Numbered from the stretch's first letter, positions 1 through 13,010 are shown. The stretch: 64,000 nucleotides of DNA from Lindgomyces ingoldianus (GCF_010093535.1 NW_022985179.1:1114228-1178227); one strand, 5' to 3'. Program-made: numbers and translations. The notes: a model not told the origin generated them from the sequence alone.

Positions 1-158
1 GCTAATCTAAAGCGTGTTTAGACTTAAAGCAGAACGCGTTTAGATTAAGGTTTAGCAGAGAGGCTTTAGCTAGAATAAGATAGTACCTTATTATAGTCTT
101 ATACGTTACTTTTATACTAGAGTTATTTATATATATATTTATCTACAAGTAGTTTACC

Positions 159-218
159 TGTGATAACAAGCACTGTCTCTACTACTGTATAGAGCTAGAG
201 AAGTAAGGTAGAGCAGGG
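159..218 (-). repeat. Remnant of a gypsy-F LTR end
   Basis: About 60 bases match, in reverse complement, the 3' end of the LTRs of the two Gypsy elements at 47205-53771 and 54520-61097. The shared pieces are TGTGATAACAAGCACTG, the GTCTCTACTACTGTATAGAG block and the AAGGTAGAGCAG block. The match fades after about 218 and no partner LTR or TSD is visible, so this is a truncated relic. The first 158 bases hold nothing I recognise. Confidence 0.7.
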
Positions 219-494
219 TTGCTACTTTTTAGTAATAGTAATTACTATTTCTATAAATATATATTTTATAGAAAAGGATTTTAAGTAGTAAAAGTAATAA
301 TTATTATAATAGTATATAATAATTCTTATGTCTATAGTAATATATAAAGCTTTTTTATTTAAAAAAAACTATGTAAGCTAAAAAAACGTTAACAAGTAAT
401 TACTAAAATTTAAACAACTATAATATATATAATAATAACATATAATAACGCTATATAATACTATTTAACATATATATTTACTTTACTAAAGTTA

Positions 495-1625
495 ACGTAC
501 CTAACAGGTTAGCTGGCCACACAGGTTGGCCGGCCACTTTTGCTAAGCCCCTACTAAACTCTACCTATCTACATAATGCCTTAACAACAACACTAGATTA
601 AATTTTTTAAAGAACGTTAGATATAGCTTACTCTTTAGGCTTTTAAATAAGACTTAAAACTCTTCTTATAACACGCTGTAGCTATCTATAATGTCTCTTA
701 CATAACACTAAGCAATTAACGCGCTAGACAGCCTTTATAAGCAGAATGCTAGCCTAAATTAAGGAATTTAACTAAGCTTAAAAAAAAGGTAGTTGTTAAG
801 TATATACTTAAGCTTATTACACATAGATTTCCTCTTAGGCTTGTAGCTGTAGCTAATATAGCTAATTCTTTGCCTATAGAGTATAATCTAGGCTAGGTTA
901 GCTTAAACTAGCCTAGTATATAGGTTAAGCACTACTTTAAGTTTATAATAAAGTTTAATTATAAGTATAATTATAAAAGAGTGCTTTATAAGGATCTAGA
1001 GGTTATCTAGGGCTAGTTTTACCTAGTAGCTAACATAAAAGCTAAGTATAGTATCTAGAATAAAGACACATATAACTTTAATAAGTTAGGCTTTATAATA
1101 GGCTAGATATTAACTAGAGTAGTTATTACAGCTTTAGAGAGACAAGAACAGCTAAAGGCAATATAGTAAAGTAATAAAAAGTAGATAATAGTTATCTAAA
1201 GCATTAACATAATAAAGTAGGCTATAAAATTATAAAGCTTTAAGCAGTAAATAAGGCTACTATGTAACATAAATTATATAAAAAGAAGTAGATTTAGGAA
1301 AAAAGACTTTAATAGTTAAAAATAAGGCTTATCTAACTACTCTAAAGAAGTTTAGAGCGTGTAGTAATAAGAAGAAGCTAAAAACACAAGTGCGCGCTAA
1401 AGAAAGTAAGCTAAGTTAAAAGCAATGTAAGCAGTGCAATTAAACTAGGCATAACTTGCGTACATGTAAGTAAGTAGTAGAAGTAGACTCTAAATAATAT
1501 CTTATATTATATTACTTTATACAGGGCTAAAGTAGGCTGTTTTACAAGAGAATAGAGTGGTTTTAGTAGGGGCTTAGCAAAAGTGGCCGGCCAACCCGTG
1601 TGGCCGGCCAACCTGTTAGGTACGT
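495..1625 (+). mobile_element. Fot-A copy 1: internally deleted Fot1/pogo-like transposon
   Basis: The element runs from ACGTAC to GTACGT and is flanked by TA on both sides. The empty site is visible at about 63495. The terminal inverted repeats (TIRs) are about 60 bp, with GGCCGGCCA blocks and a conserved TTTTGCTAAGCCCCTA motif. The body retains the 5' part of a degraded DDE transposase frame, with DNA-binding-region and early catalytic-core similarity. It then jumps at about 1222 from early transposase to its last part, losing roughly 0.7 kb relative to the copy at 54319-63331. Stops are TAG/TAA, as expected from RIP. The element cannot encode a transposase and would need one in trans. Net length is 1131 bp. 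Confidence 0.9.
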
Positions 1626-1732
1626 TATTCTACTTATTAATATTACTAAGTTTATTTATATTATATTATAATTTTAGTTTAAGTAAAAAAATTAATGTTA
1701 AAAAGATATATATTTTATACTATATTTAGTAG

Positions 1733-1938
1733 GTAGATTTTTTTATAATTGCTATTTCTATTCTTATAGTAAAAAGCAACTTTATTATAATTATAATTTA
1801 CCTAGTAGTTCTAAAGAAAAACAAAAACAAAGAATAAATATAGAGAATAAAGAAGATTTAGAAGAGTTAGAAAATAAAAGTACTACTATCGTCTGTAGTT
1901 ATAATAGTGCTACTAGTAATAATAGTAGTTATATATAG
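1733..1938 (+). pseudogene. Conserved short reading frame in R repeat copy 1
   Basis: About 68 codons are open here, and the same frame is open in the second R copy at 63705-63901, ending at the same TAG after a Ser/Asn-rich tail. A middle segment rich in Lys, Gln, Glu and Asn is shared. Upstream codons are interrupted by stops. I do not recognise the product. Sharing of the frame suggests it was once coding, but low complexity alone could keep it open. Confidence 0.3.
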
Positions 1939-1991
1939 TAAAACTATAAATAAAAACTATTTAGTTTATTTTATTTATTTAGTTTATTTTA

Positions 1992-2271
1992 TGTTGAATG
2001 GGCTCTAACAGCTAGCTGCTTATAGTATAAGCACTTAAGTAGCAAGAGTAAGAGTAGTGTACAGTGTGCACAGCGTACAAGGTAGGTAAGGTAAAAGTAA
2101 CATGTTTCTAGTTTTATTACTCTTATCTTTCCTTTATATAAAGGAAAAGGGGGATATTTAAATGTTTACGCATAGAGGTTTACGCATAAGCATTATATAA
2201 CATAGATATGTAATTTTGCTTATGCGCAATTGCTTATATCTAGGCTGCAACACTGCTGCTATGTATAGACA
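1992..2271 (-). repeat. copia-C1a 3' LTR
   Basis: 280 bp, read in reverse as TGTCTATAC to TCAACA. It pairs with 22196-22475 and is strongly RIP-decayed compared with the LTR at 15921-16200. Confidence 0.9.
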
Positions 2272-2599
2272 CTAGCAACTTTTTTTTTTATGTAAAAAGT
2301 TGCCTTTTATACATGTTACTTTCTTTCTATCTGTGTAAGTCTATCTAATTATGTTCTGCTTTTCCTCTACTCTATTTGTTAGGACTTGCCCCTAGTAATG
2401 CTGTGTGTTAGAATAAGCTAGTTATGCTATGTAAATAGCTTTTTTTTTTCTTTATCCTTTACTTTCTAAGCCTTGCTGTATAATCCCCTAGCTCTTTTCT
2501 TTTTTTATACAGTGCTAGCAGTGACAGATCCTTATAATAAGAAAAATAAGTGCGTATAATAATAAAAAAATAAAAAAGATAGGCCTTATATAAAAGTGT

Positions 2600-3387
2600 T
2601 ATTAGTCTAGTTAGTCTAGGGCATCTTTACGCACAAGATCTAGCTAGTCTACAGATGCTTTTATCTAGACAGAGAGGCAGTTAGTTAGAACTAATAATTA
2701 AAAAGCCTAATTTAGTGTTTTTTTATACATGCATCTACTAGGTTATTTTTACTATTAATCTACTTAATTTTAGTAATTTCCTTCTTTTTATATAATTTAT
2801 AAAGTAACATAATGTTAATTATAAGTTACTTTTTACTAGTAGTGCCTAGCTTAATAAAATAATTATATAAAAACCTTAAATCTATATAGATTACTACTAA
2901 GATTAGTAGCAGTTTAAGCATTTATATAATTTACTATAAAGTTGTACTAAAAGTAATTACATTATTAAACCTTTTAACTATTCTATATAGTTTACTAGTA
3001 AGAACACTTCTAGTTACTCTTTTATACTTAGTAGAATTTTAGTGTATAATGTTGCCTAGTATTTTAAAGTAGTTACTTTACTCTATATAGTTCTTATTAC
3101 TTAATATAATTAAAAATTCTAGCTATAAGCTAAAGTTCTTATTATTAGTAAATAATTTATTTATTAAAATAAACAGCTTTATATAATTAAGCTATAATAG
3201 TAGAAAGGTAAAACTGCGCTTACTATTATCTATTTACTATTAGATTTATACGTTAAGTGTGTTAATATTATTATATAAAAAGTCTATAGTTTGTGCAGTA
3301 ATAAAGAGGTTAAATGCTGCCTTTAGTTAACACATAGATATAATGTATACCTCTTTTATATATTACTTAATATATTATTATGCAGCA
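2600..3387 (-). pseudogene. Copia RNase H end, outer element (part 1)
   Basis: The minus-strand translation gives the C-terminal end of a fungal Copia polyprotein, including the region with KREI.KI.WI around a lost AD.LTK-type motif. It matches the better copy at about 12300-13000. The frame is cut at 3387 by insertion of the middle Copia element and resumes at 16206. Multiple stops are present; no function is expected. Confidence 0.7.
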
Positions 3388-3667
3388 TGTTAAATGGGCT
3401 CTGACAGCTAGCTGCTTATAGTATAAGCACTTAAGTAGCAAGAGTAAGAGTGGTGTACAGTGTGCACAGCGTACAAGGTAGGTAAGGTAAGGGCAATATG
3501 TTTCTAGTTCTATTACTCTTATCTTTCCTCTATACAGAGGAAAAAAGGGATATCTAGATGTTTGCGCATAGAGGTTTGCGCACAAGCATTATGTAACATA
3601 GATACATAATCCTGCTTGTGCGCGATTACTTATATCTAGGCTGCAACGCTGCTGCTGTGTACAGACA
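3388..3667 (-). repeat. copia-C1b 3' LTR
   Basis: 280 bp, starting TGTTAAATGG on the plus strand and ending GTACAGACA. It pairs with 15921-16200. The centre of the TTCC-TCTGTATAGAGGAA-type palindrome is present. The open frame covering it is incidental. Confidence 0.93.
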
Positions 3668-3989
3668 CTAGCAACTTTTCTTTTTGTCTAAAGAGTTACC
3701 TTCTGTACGCGTTACCTTTCTTTTATCTGTGTAGGTCTATCTAATTACATTCTGCCTTTACTTTACCCTATTTATTAGAACTTGCCTTAGTAATGCTGTG
3801 TGTTAAGATAGGCTAGTTATGCTATATAAATAGCTTTTTTTTTCTTTATTTTTTGCTTTTTAAGCTTTACTGTATAATTCTCTAGCTCTTTTCTCTTTTT
3901 ATACAGTGCTAGCAGTAATAAATTCTTATAATAAGAAAAATAATTACATATAATATAAAAAAAAATAAAGAGAAATAAGCCTTATATAA

Positions 3990-6900
3990 AGGCGTTGTTA
4001 GTCTAGTTAGTTTAAGGCATCTTTACACACATAATCTAGCTAGTCCACAGATGCTTCTATCTAGACAGAGAGGCAGTTAGTTAGGACTAATAATTAAAAA
4101 GCCTAGTTTAGTGTTTTTTTTATATATATATTTACTAAGTTATCTTTACTATTAATTTACTTTATTTTAGTAATTTCTCTTTTCTTATATAATTTATAGA
4201 GTAATATAATGTTAATTATAAGTTACTTTTTACTAGTAGTGCTTAGCTTAATAAAGTAATTATATAAAAACTTTAAATTTATATAAATTACTACTAAAAT
4301 TAGTAGTAGTTTAAGCATTTATATAATTTACTATAAAGTTGTACTAAAAGTAATTATATTATTAAACTTTTTAACTATTTTATATAGTTTACTAGTAAGA
4401 ACACTCTTAGTTACTCTTTTACACTTAGTAAAATTTTAGTGTATAATATTACCTAGTATTTTAAAGTAGTTACTTTACTCTATATAGTTTTTATTACTTA
4501 ATATAATTAAGAATTCTAGCTGTAAGCTAAAGTTTTTATTATTAGTAAATAATTTATTTATAAAGATAAACAGCTTTACATAATTAAGCTATAATAGTAG
4601 AAAAGTAAGACTATGCTTACTATTATCTATCTACTATTAAATTTATATGTTAAGTGTGTTAATGTTGTTATACAAAGAGTCTATAGTTTATATAGTAATA
4701 AATAAGTTAAATGCTACCTCTAGTTAACATATAAATATAATATATACTTCTTTTACACATTACTTAATATATTATTATATAGCATCTTTATTCTCTAAGT
4801 TAATTATATAAAGGTAGCTTACTTATCTCTTTTAAGTAAAAACTATTATATTATATATAAGTTTAATTTTTTTACTATTAAACTTAATAAGTTACTTTTT
4901 TACTAAAATAGTTTTACTTTTTATATAAAACTTTACTTTTTATAGTTTTTTTTTTATTTTATGTAAAATTTTTTATTATAATGCTTAAAGTGTTATTTAT
5001 TTATAAGCTAGTAATACTAAAAGTGTGCTCTTTTTTATTAGTAATTAAAAAGTAAAAGTTATATAAAAAAATGTGCATGCGCAGCTTTTTTTTATAGTAG
5101 TTATAGTATGTTTTAAACTAATATAGTTCTAATTTAGTAGCTTTATATAAGAGTTATATAACCTAGAGTATTATATTTAGTAGAAAGCTCTAGCGCATCT
5201 TCTTTAGTAGCTTTATGTATAGTGTGCGCATAAGCTTATTTATTAATTAAATATATACTTATGTAATATTACATAGTTTAAAATGCATTTTGTACATAGC
5301 TCTTAAGCTTACTTTTATAGCTAAAAGTAGTCTTTAGCTTATTCTTTAAATAGTTAGTAACTAAGTAAGGATTTTTTTTTTTTTATTTAAGTAGCTAGTA
5401 AACACTAGGCAGGATTTTTTATATAGTTAAGTTGTTTTACTTTTTACTTTTTATATAAAGTAAAAGTTAAAAATCTAACTTTTATACTTTATTAAGTTGT
5501 ACACTATAACCTTAAAAGTGCTGTTAGTAATTAAAGTGTTTATCTTTATATAGTCTAATTTTTTAAATAGTTTTTTAAGTATAGTAATTACACTATCTAT
5601 ATAAAGCTTAATAAATAAGGCCTAATTATTCTTTTCTTTCTAGGTTAAAAATACCTAGTCTAAACTTTATGCAGGTTTTCTTTACCTTTTACTTTTTTTA
5701 GTATCTATATTTTTTTTTTACACTAGTGCAGCATTACTATTCTAAGAGGCTTAGTTTATAGTAGGCTTTAGTTCTACTTTTATAATATTTTTATAAGGCT
5801 GTTTTTTTTTCTTTTTTTTTTAAAAAATCTTTTTATATAGAGATTAGTTTATTTAGGTTATTTATTATAAGTAAGTTATCTTTTTTTTTTATAGTATAGT
5901 TTAACCTATGTATATTAAAGCTTTAGTAAGCTATTTTTTTTTAATAATAATATCTCTCTTTTTAATGCTTTTAATCTTATATAGGCTAGTCTAGCCTTTC
6001 TTCTTCTTTTATGCTATAATCTTTAAGCTAAGGGGGATATTAAAAACTTTATATGTTATAAAGCTATTATAAGTGTTAATTATATAATTAATGTTTACTT
6101 TTATATAGTCCTTTTAAAGTATTTTTATTACTTTTTATATAGCGCTTACTTATATAATAATGTCTAGTAATAGTAGAGAGTTTAGGTTAATTCTTAGGTA
6201 TACTCTAAAGACTAGCAGTGTAGGTACTAGACTGTGCAGGCTAGCTGTGTTGTTTAGAGCCTTAACTACTATCTGTAGAATAGCCTTATTATTTGTACAG
6301 TTACCTAGCTTAGTCTTTAAGATGTTAAACACTTATTAGAAAAGTATGTGCACACACTTAACTTTTCTAACTGCTTAATATGCTTTTATAGGCATCTACC
6401 TACATGTAGCTTCTATAATCTTTACATAAGCTTAAAAATCCTTTAAAGTAAAGTTTATACTAAAGTTATACATAATATAGTCTAAGAGTTCTTAATAAGT
6501 GTTAATCTAGCATTTATATAGTGCATCCTAGGTATCTTATGTAGACATAGATTTTAAAAATGTAGTAGCCTAAAATAATATGTCTATATTAATAACATAT
6601 AAAACATTTTTATTATTAATTTATATAATATTAATAATAACTTTATAGTTAAAGTAAGTGTTATTTTTAATTATAAACTTAAATTTTTATAGGGCCTAGT
6701 TATATAATTAGTAAAAGTAGTAAAACTTCTTAATCTCTTCTAGCACTACAGCATTTACATTATAGCTAGCGCTAGTTAGCATCTTCTAAAGTCTTTTTAT
6801 GCAAAAGTGTTTAAATTAGTAGTAAAAGTAGTAAAGTTTTAATTTAGTAAAAAAAAACATAAATTCTTCTTTACTAATATTAAAAAAAGTGTCTTTATTT

Positions 6901-7439
6901 TTATATAATAAAAACAGTAGTTTTGTTTTTATATATAATAACATTTAAAATATTATTAAAGTATGCTTTAAGTTAATTAGCATTTTCTAGTAATAGTAAA
7001 AATAGTGTTAGAGTTTTTAAAACATAGTATATAACTAGACTAATTAAGTTCTAGATTTATATAGTACTAATTAATTTTTTTAGTGTTTAGCTTTTAAAGC
7101 TAATATTTATTTAGCTAAGTATTTAATTAATTTTTATATATAAGTTCTTTTATATATACGCCTTAAGTTAAAACTTGCTAATAGTAAAAATCTTTACTGC
7201 GCTTATATTCTATAGTTTACCTTAGTATACTATATAGTATTAGTTATTAAGAATAAACTGCTTAGCATATTTTTTAAGTTTAATGCTATAGATGTCCTTT
7301 TTTATTGCATAGTGTAGATAGGCAGTAGAGGTAAAGTAGTTAATAGCTTTTTTAGCATTCTTACTCTTTTATTTTATTTTCTTTATATTATATAAATTTT
7401 TTTTTTAAAGTAACCTTTAAAGTCTTACATGTATAAAGT
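3990..7439 (-). pseudogene. Copia pol remnant (integrase, RT, RNase H) of copia-C1b
   Basis: The minus-strand translation repeats the domains of the inner copy. The integrase C-terminal region is at about 6150-6650 and contains the LVPTLLVF motif common in fungal Copia integrases. RT-like sequence with an RLLLAI-type motif is at about 4790-5750, and the RNase H region at about 3990-4750. A 60-codon frame at 6150-6332 survives only because few CAG/CAA codons fell there. The gene is a multiply interrupted relic; the rest of gag/protease lies at 13632-15200. Confidence 0.8.
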
Positions 7440-7444
7440 AATAG

Positions 7445-7710
7445 TGTCTGTACGCAGCAGCAGCGTCGCAGCCTGGATACAAGCGATCACGCACAAGCAG
7501 GATCACGTATCTATGTCACATGATGCTCGTGCGCGAACCTCTGTGCGCGAACATCTAGATATCCCCCTTTTCCTCTGTACAGAGGAAAAATAAGAAGCAA
7601 TTAACACTAGTTACCTAACACCCCTGTGCAATGTTTACACTGTGCAAACCTCTCTATCTTGTACGCATTTGCTAACACTAAGTGCTAGCTAGCAGAGAGT
7701 CTATTTAACA
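7445..7710 (+). repeat. copia-C1c 5' LTR
   Basis: 266 bp from TGTCTGTACG to TTTAACA, pairing with 13361-13626. It stays GC-richer than the body. A 22-bp perfect palindrome (TTTTCCTCTGT and its complement) lies at 7568-7589. GTGCGCGA-type motifs in both orientations lie just upstream. Confidence 0.95.
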
Positions 7711-7959
7711 CTAATTAGTAGTTTAAATACTATAAAAGAAAAAGCTTTTCTTATACTTTTTTATTTAAAAGTTTATGTATAAAAAGAATTCTTTTCCTTA
7801 CTACTTTAACTATAAATTAGTAAGAGTAAAAATAAAGTCTAATTTATATATAAGTAGCTATAAATCTTTATTTAGTTACCTAAGCAAAAGTAAGAAACCT
7901 GTCTATACAATACTATTTAGAGGTATTATACAAATAGTAGTGCTTGTTTAACACTAGGA

Positions 7960-9700
7960 GGTCTGTTTTATCTTTTCGCACAAGGCTGTTTAGAGGCAGC
8001 GTACAATAAGAAGTAAGACAGCGCGCAACAACGCATAATTAACTACTATAAAGTAACAAGCAACACTAGCTCTATCTATAACTAGCTAATATAACATATT
8101 AATATATAACTAATACATACTTTTTCTAGGCATCTTAGTAAAGACCTTAGCAGAGTAGATAAACATTAAAAATTAGGTAAATAAAATTAAACTATTAAAT
8201 AACACACTTAAAAAGAAGCTTAATTTATATGTAGCTAACTTAATTATAAAACTCTACATGTTAAGCGCAATAAATGTATGTACACTTAAAAACTTTTAAA
8301 ATAACTTTATAAAGTAAAAGCTTATACACTTTAAAAATCTTAGCTAACTATTTTTATAAAAACTAATTACTACTCTATAAAATAAGGGCATTAGCTTTAA
8401 GAAGGACACAATAAAAGCTACTACACTATATAGACTTATAAAAAAAAACATATTTACTATTTTACTAAAGCATTATATAAAACTATTACTACTATTACTA
8501 GTCTTAACACAACAGAGGATGTTTCTGTATAAATTACCTATAGACCTAATACTTTCTTTGTAATTAGTATAACTACCTTATAATAGCTTACTGTACAAGA
8601 GCATAACTAGGCAGCTATATGTTCCTATAGCCACAGCTCTACATAAGATTCCCTAAAGCTTGTACCTACTATATATAATTTAATTACTATATAATCTATA
8701 CTAACTTTTACTTACATAAGATATTACAGCAAAGAACCTTACACCTAAGAAGGTTATATAATTCTAGAAGGTATAAAAGAAGAAGAACAACTATATAAGG
8801 CAACTATATAATATCCTAGCTAATAAGGCTATAGTATTTATTAAGCTCTACTAACACCTTACTATTTTTAAGGTATTATATACAAGCATCTTTTCTAATA
8901 TCCTTAAAAGGCGCGCACACATGTTCTACTTTTATAATATTAGTTTAAAATAATTATAGAAGTTACTATATAAGCAGCTTAGTAATTACTTTAATACTAA
9001 TGTAAACTATAACTAGTATTAAATAGATTAAATAATAATAAGCTTTACATAAAGTAAGTAAAAAAACTTTATAAAAACTTTATATAAAGCTTTTAAAGCT
9101 ATAATTAATAAACTTACTTTTATATAAAAAGCTTTTAGTCTATAATTTTAAAGTAAGATACTGCTTTACACTACTATTATATAAGCATGCTAAGGGTAAC
9201 TTAAACTTAAATAAGTAATGTTCTTAATTAAGCCTATATATAAGGCACTGTAAAGTAACCTCTGTTTAGCACTTTAAGTTATAATTAATTAATAAAATAA
9301 TGCATTTATAAATAAATCCTAGGACATGTACTACACTAATAGGCAATATAGCTTACTACATACACATAGCTATTAATAACATAGAAAAAGCCTAAAGGGA
9401 TATAAAGAATTATTTAAACTATAGTTCTTTATATAATTAAAGTAATGCTTTATCTATTATAAAAAAAATATTAGTTAATAAATTATTCTTACATAAATTA
9501 ATTTTATACAAAACACTAATATATCTCTTTATATAAAGAATTTTATAATAAGACACTAACACATAAAAAAGTAAATGTATATATTTAAAAGTTTAAAGGT
9601 AAACTAGAGTAAAAAAAAAAGAAGTTATATAATAATAATAACTTAAATAAAGAAAAAAGTAAGAAGATTATTAACTACTTTACTAATGCTGCATTTCTTT
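7960..9700 (+). pseudogene. Copia gag/protease region, inner element
   Basis: By position this should encode gag and protease. I cannot point to a surviving zinc knuckle or protease triad, because the frame is heavily interrupted by TAA/TAG. The leader at 7711-7960 differs from the other two copies. The call rests on position between LTR and integrase. Confidence 0.45.
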
Positions 9701-10902
9701 ACTGTGTGACTGTAGAGGACATCTACAGCCTAGAACCTAAAGAATACGCAGAACAGTTTATCCTTAGAGATTAATACTGTATAGTATACTAAGGTAAACT
9801 ATAGAATACTAGCGCAGTAAGAATCTCTACTATAGGGAAGTTATAACTTAAAGCATACTTATAAGAATTCTCTTATACAAAAGTAGACTAGACACTAAAG
9901 AAAGAGAGTATTAGCTTTAAAAAATAAAAATTAATAAAATTAATTAGTACTATATAAATTACTAACTTAGTTAGTAACATAATGTATTACATTTTAAAGA
10001 CTCTAACACTATTTCTGCTATTACTAGTAAATGCTAACTAACTTAGGGCATACTTTAACAACATTTTAAATGTTATTATATATAAAGATAAAACTACTGT
10101 CTTTATTATATAAAAATAAAGACACTTTTTTTTTAATATTAGTAAAAAAGAATTTATGTCTTTTTTTACTAAATTAAAACTTTACTGCCTCTACTACTAA
10201 TTTAGACACTCTTATATAGAGAGACTCTAGAAGATGCTAACTAGCGCTAGCTATAACATTAATGCTGCAGTGCTAGAAGAGATTAAGAAGTTCTGCTACT
10301 TTTGCTAATTATATAACTAGGCCTTATAAAAATTTAAGTTTATAATTAAAAATAACACTTACTTTAACTATAAAGTTATTATTAATATTATATAAATTAA
10401 TAATAAAAATGTTCTACATGTTATTAATATAGACATATTATTTTAGGCTGCTACATTCTTAAAATCTATGTCTGCACAAGATACCTAGGATGCACTGTGC
10501 AAATGCTAGATTAACACCTATTAAGAACCCCTAGACTATATTATACATAACCTTAGTATAAACTTTACTTTAGAGGATTTTTAAGCTTATGTAAAAATTA
10601 TAAAAGCTATATGTAAGCAGATGCCTATAAAAGCACATTAGGTAGTTAGAAAAGTTAAGCGTGCACATATACCTCTTTAACAAGTGTTTAACATTCTAAA
10701 GACTAAGCTAGGTAACTATACAGATAATAAGGCTATTCTGCAGATAGCAGTTAAGGCTCTAAACAACATAGCTAGCCTACATAGTCTAGTACCCACGCTG
10801 CTAGTTTTTAGGGCATACTTAAGAATTAACCTAGACTCTCTACTATTACTAAACATTATTACACAAGTAAGCGCTGTACAAAAAGCAATAAAAATACTTT
10901 AA
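9700..10902 (+). pseudogene. Copia integrase remnant, inner element
   Basis: From about 10380 the translation follows a fungal Copia integrase core: an NVLHV-INID stretch, then MSAQDT, then a segment ending in VKR-HIPL. The only long open stretch is at 10684-10902 and contains LVPTLLVFRAYLRI, the region after the catalytic core. The upstream Asp region reads Asn/Ile, consistent with RIP damage. The product would insert cDNA in the nucleus; it is not functional here. Confidence 0.8.
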
Positions 10903-11279
10903 AAAAACTATATAAAAGTAAACATTAATTATGTAATTAACACTTATAATAGCCTTATAATATATAAAGTTCTTAACCTTCCCCTTAGCTTAAAGATTAT
11001 AGCATAGAAAAAAAAGAAAGGCTAGACTAGCTTATACAAGATTAAGAGCATTAAAGAAAAAGATGTTATTATTAAGAGAAAAAATAGCCTACTAAAGCTT
11101 TAATGTACGCAGGTTAAACTGTACTATAAAGAAAAAAAAAAGACAACTTACTTATAATAAATAACCTAGATAAACTAATCCCTATATAAAAAGATCTTTT
11201 AAAGAAAAGAAAAAGAGAACAGCTTTATAAAAATATTATAAAAGTAAAACTAAAGCCTACTATAGACTAAGCCTCTTAG

Positions 11280-13010
11280 AATAGTAATGCTGCACTAGTG
11301 CAAAGAGAAGATATAGATACTAGAAGAAGTAAAAAGTAAAGGAAACTTGCATAAAGTCTAGACTAGGTATTCTTAACTTAAAAGAAAAAAGATAATTAAG
11401 CCTTATTTATTAAGCTTTATATAAATAGTATAATTACTATACCTAAAAAACTATTTAAAGAATTAGACTATATAGAAATAGACACCTTAATTACTAATAG
11501 CACTTTTAAGGTTATAGTATATAACCTAATAAAGTATAAAGGTTAGATTTTTAACCTTTACCTTATATAAAAAGTAAAAGGTAAAACAACTTAACTATAT
11601 AAAAAATCTTACTTAGTGTTTACTAGCTACTTAAATAAAAAAAAAAGAGAAATTCTTACCTAGTTACTAACTATCTAGAAAATAAGCTAGAGACTACTTT
11701 TAGCTATAAAAGTAAGCCTAAAAGCTACGTACAGAATGCATTTTAAACTATATAATATTACATAAGTATACATCTAATTAATAGATAAGCTTATGCGCAC
11801 ACTGTACACAAAGCTACTAAAGAAGATGCGCTAGAGCTTTCTACTAAATACAATACTCTAGGTTGTACAACTCTTATATAGAGCTGCTAAATTAGGACTG
11901 TATTAGTTTAAGATATACTATAACTACTATAAAAAAAGCTATGTATGCACATCTTTTTATACAACCCCTACTTCTTAATTACTAATAAAAAAAAGCACAC
12001 TTTTAGTATTACTAGCTTATAAATAGATAACACTTTAAGCATTATAATAAAAAATTTTACATAAAAAAAAAAAAACTATAAAAAGTAAAGTTTTACATAA
12101 AAAGTAAAACTATTTTAGTAAAAAAGCAGCTTATTAAGTTTAATAGTAAAAAGATTAAACTTATATATAACATAGTAGTTTTTACTTAGAAAAGATAAGT
12201 AAGCTACCTTTATATAATTAACTTAAAAGATAAGAATGCTACATAATAATATATTAAATAATATGTAAGAGAGGTATACATTACATCTATGTGTTAACTA
12301 GAGGCAGCATTTAACTTGTCTATTACTGTATAAACTATAGACTTTTTGCATAATAATATTAACACACTTAACGCATAAATCTAATAGTAGATAGATAATA
12401 GTAAGCATAGTCTTACCTTTTTACTATTATAGCTTAATTATGCAAAGCTGTTTATCTTTATAAATAGATTATTTACTAATAATAAAAACTTTAGCTTATA
12501 GCTAGAATTTTTAATTATATTAAGTAATAAAAACTATATAAAGTAAAGCAACTACTTTAAAATACTAGGTAACATTATATACTAGAATTTTACTAAGTGT
12601 AAAAGAGTAACTAGAAGTGTTCTTACTAGTAAACTATATAAAATAGTTAAAGGGTTTAATAATATAATTACTTTTAGTATAACTTTATAGTAAATTATAT
12701 AAACACTTAAACTACTACTAATTCTAGTAGTAATCTACATAGATTTAAGGTCTTTATATAATTACCTTATTAAGCTAGGCACTACTAGTAAAAAGTAACT
12801 TATAATTAACATTATATTACTTTATAAATTATATAAGAAAAGGGAAATTACTAAGATAAAGTAAATTAATAGTAAAAATAACTTAGTAAATGTATGTATA
12901 AAAAAAACACTAAACTAGGCTTTTTAATTATTAGTCCTAACTAACTACCTCTTTGTCTAGATAAAAGCATTTATAGACTAGCTAGATTCTGTGCGCAAAG
13001 ATGCCTTAGA
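11280..13010 (+). pseudogene. Copia reverse transcriptase / RNase H remnant, inner element
   Basis: The translation shows ESR-KEI-GLI-like sequence, then a stretch resembling SPTVQRMSQRLLLAIA, typical of RVT_2-type reverse transcriptases in fungal Copia elements. At about 12700-12960 an RNase H tail reads IDLRSLY.YLIKLGTT, then KREITKIK.INSK. Many stops and frame breaks are present. The equivalent parts of the middle and outer copies are on the minus strand. Confidence 0.85.

Larger units (their letters stand above)
320..1991 (+). repeat. R repeat, copy 1 (interrupted by Fot-A)
   Basis: Sequence at 320-492 and 1628-1985 reappears nearly unchanged at 63334-64000. There it runs without the Fot-A element that splits copy 1, so that copy supplies the empty site. 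The family is unidentified. It is AT-rich and ends in a short run of TTTAT-like units, directly before the outer Copia element. Its best-preserved part is a reading frame at about 1733-1938. That frame is lysine-, glutamate- and serine-rich and ends with a TAG also present in copy 2. It may be the tail of an old transposon gene, but nothing diagnostic is visible. Positions 219-319 are AT-rich without recognisable content. Confidence 0.65.

Noticed and set aside
3367..3585. Minus-strand 72-codon frame with a poly-Leu run
   Set aside because: Lies in the Copia LTR; the same region is closed in sister LTRs.
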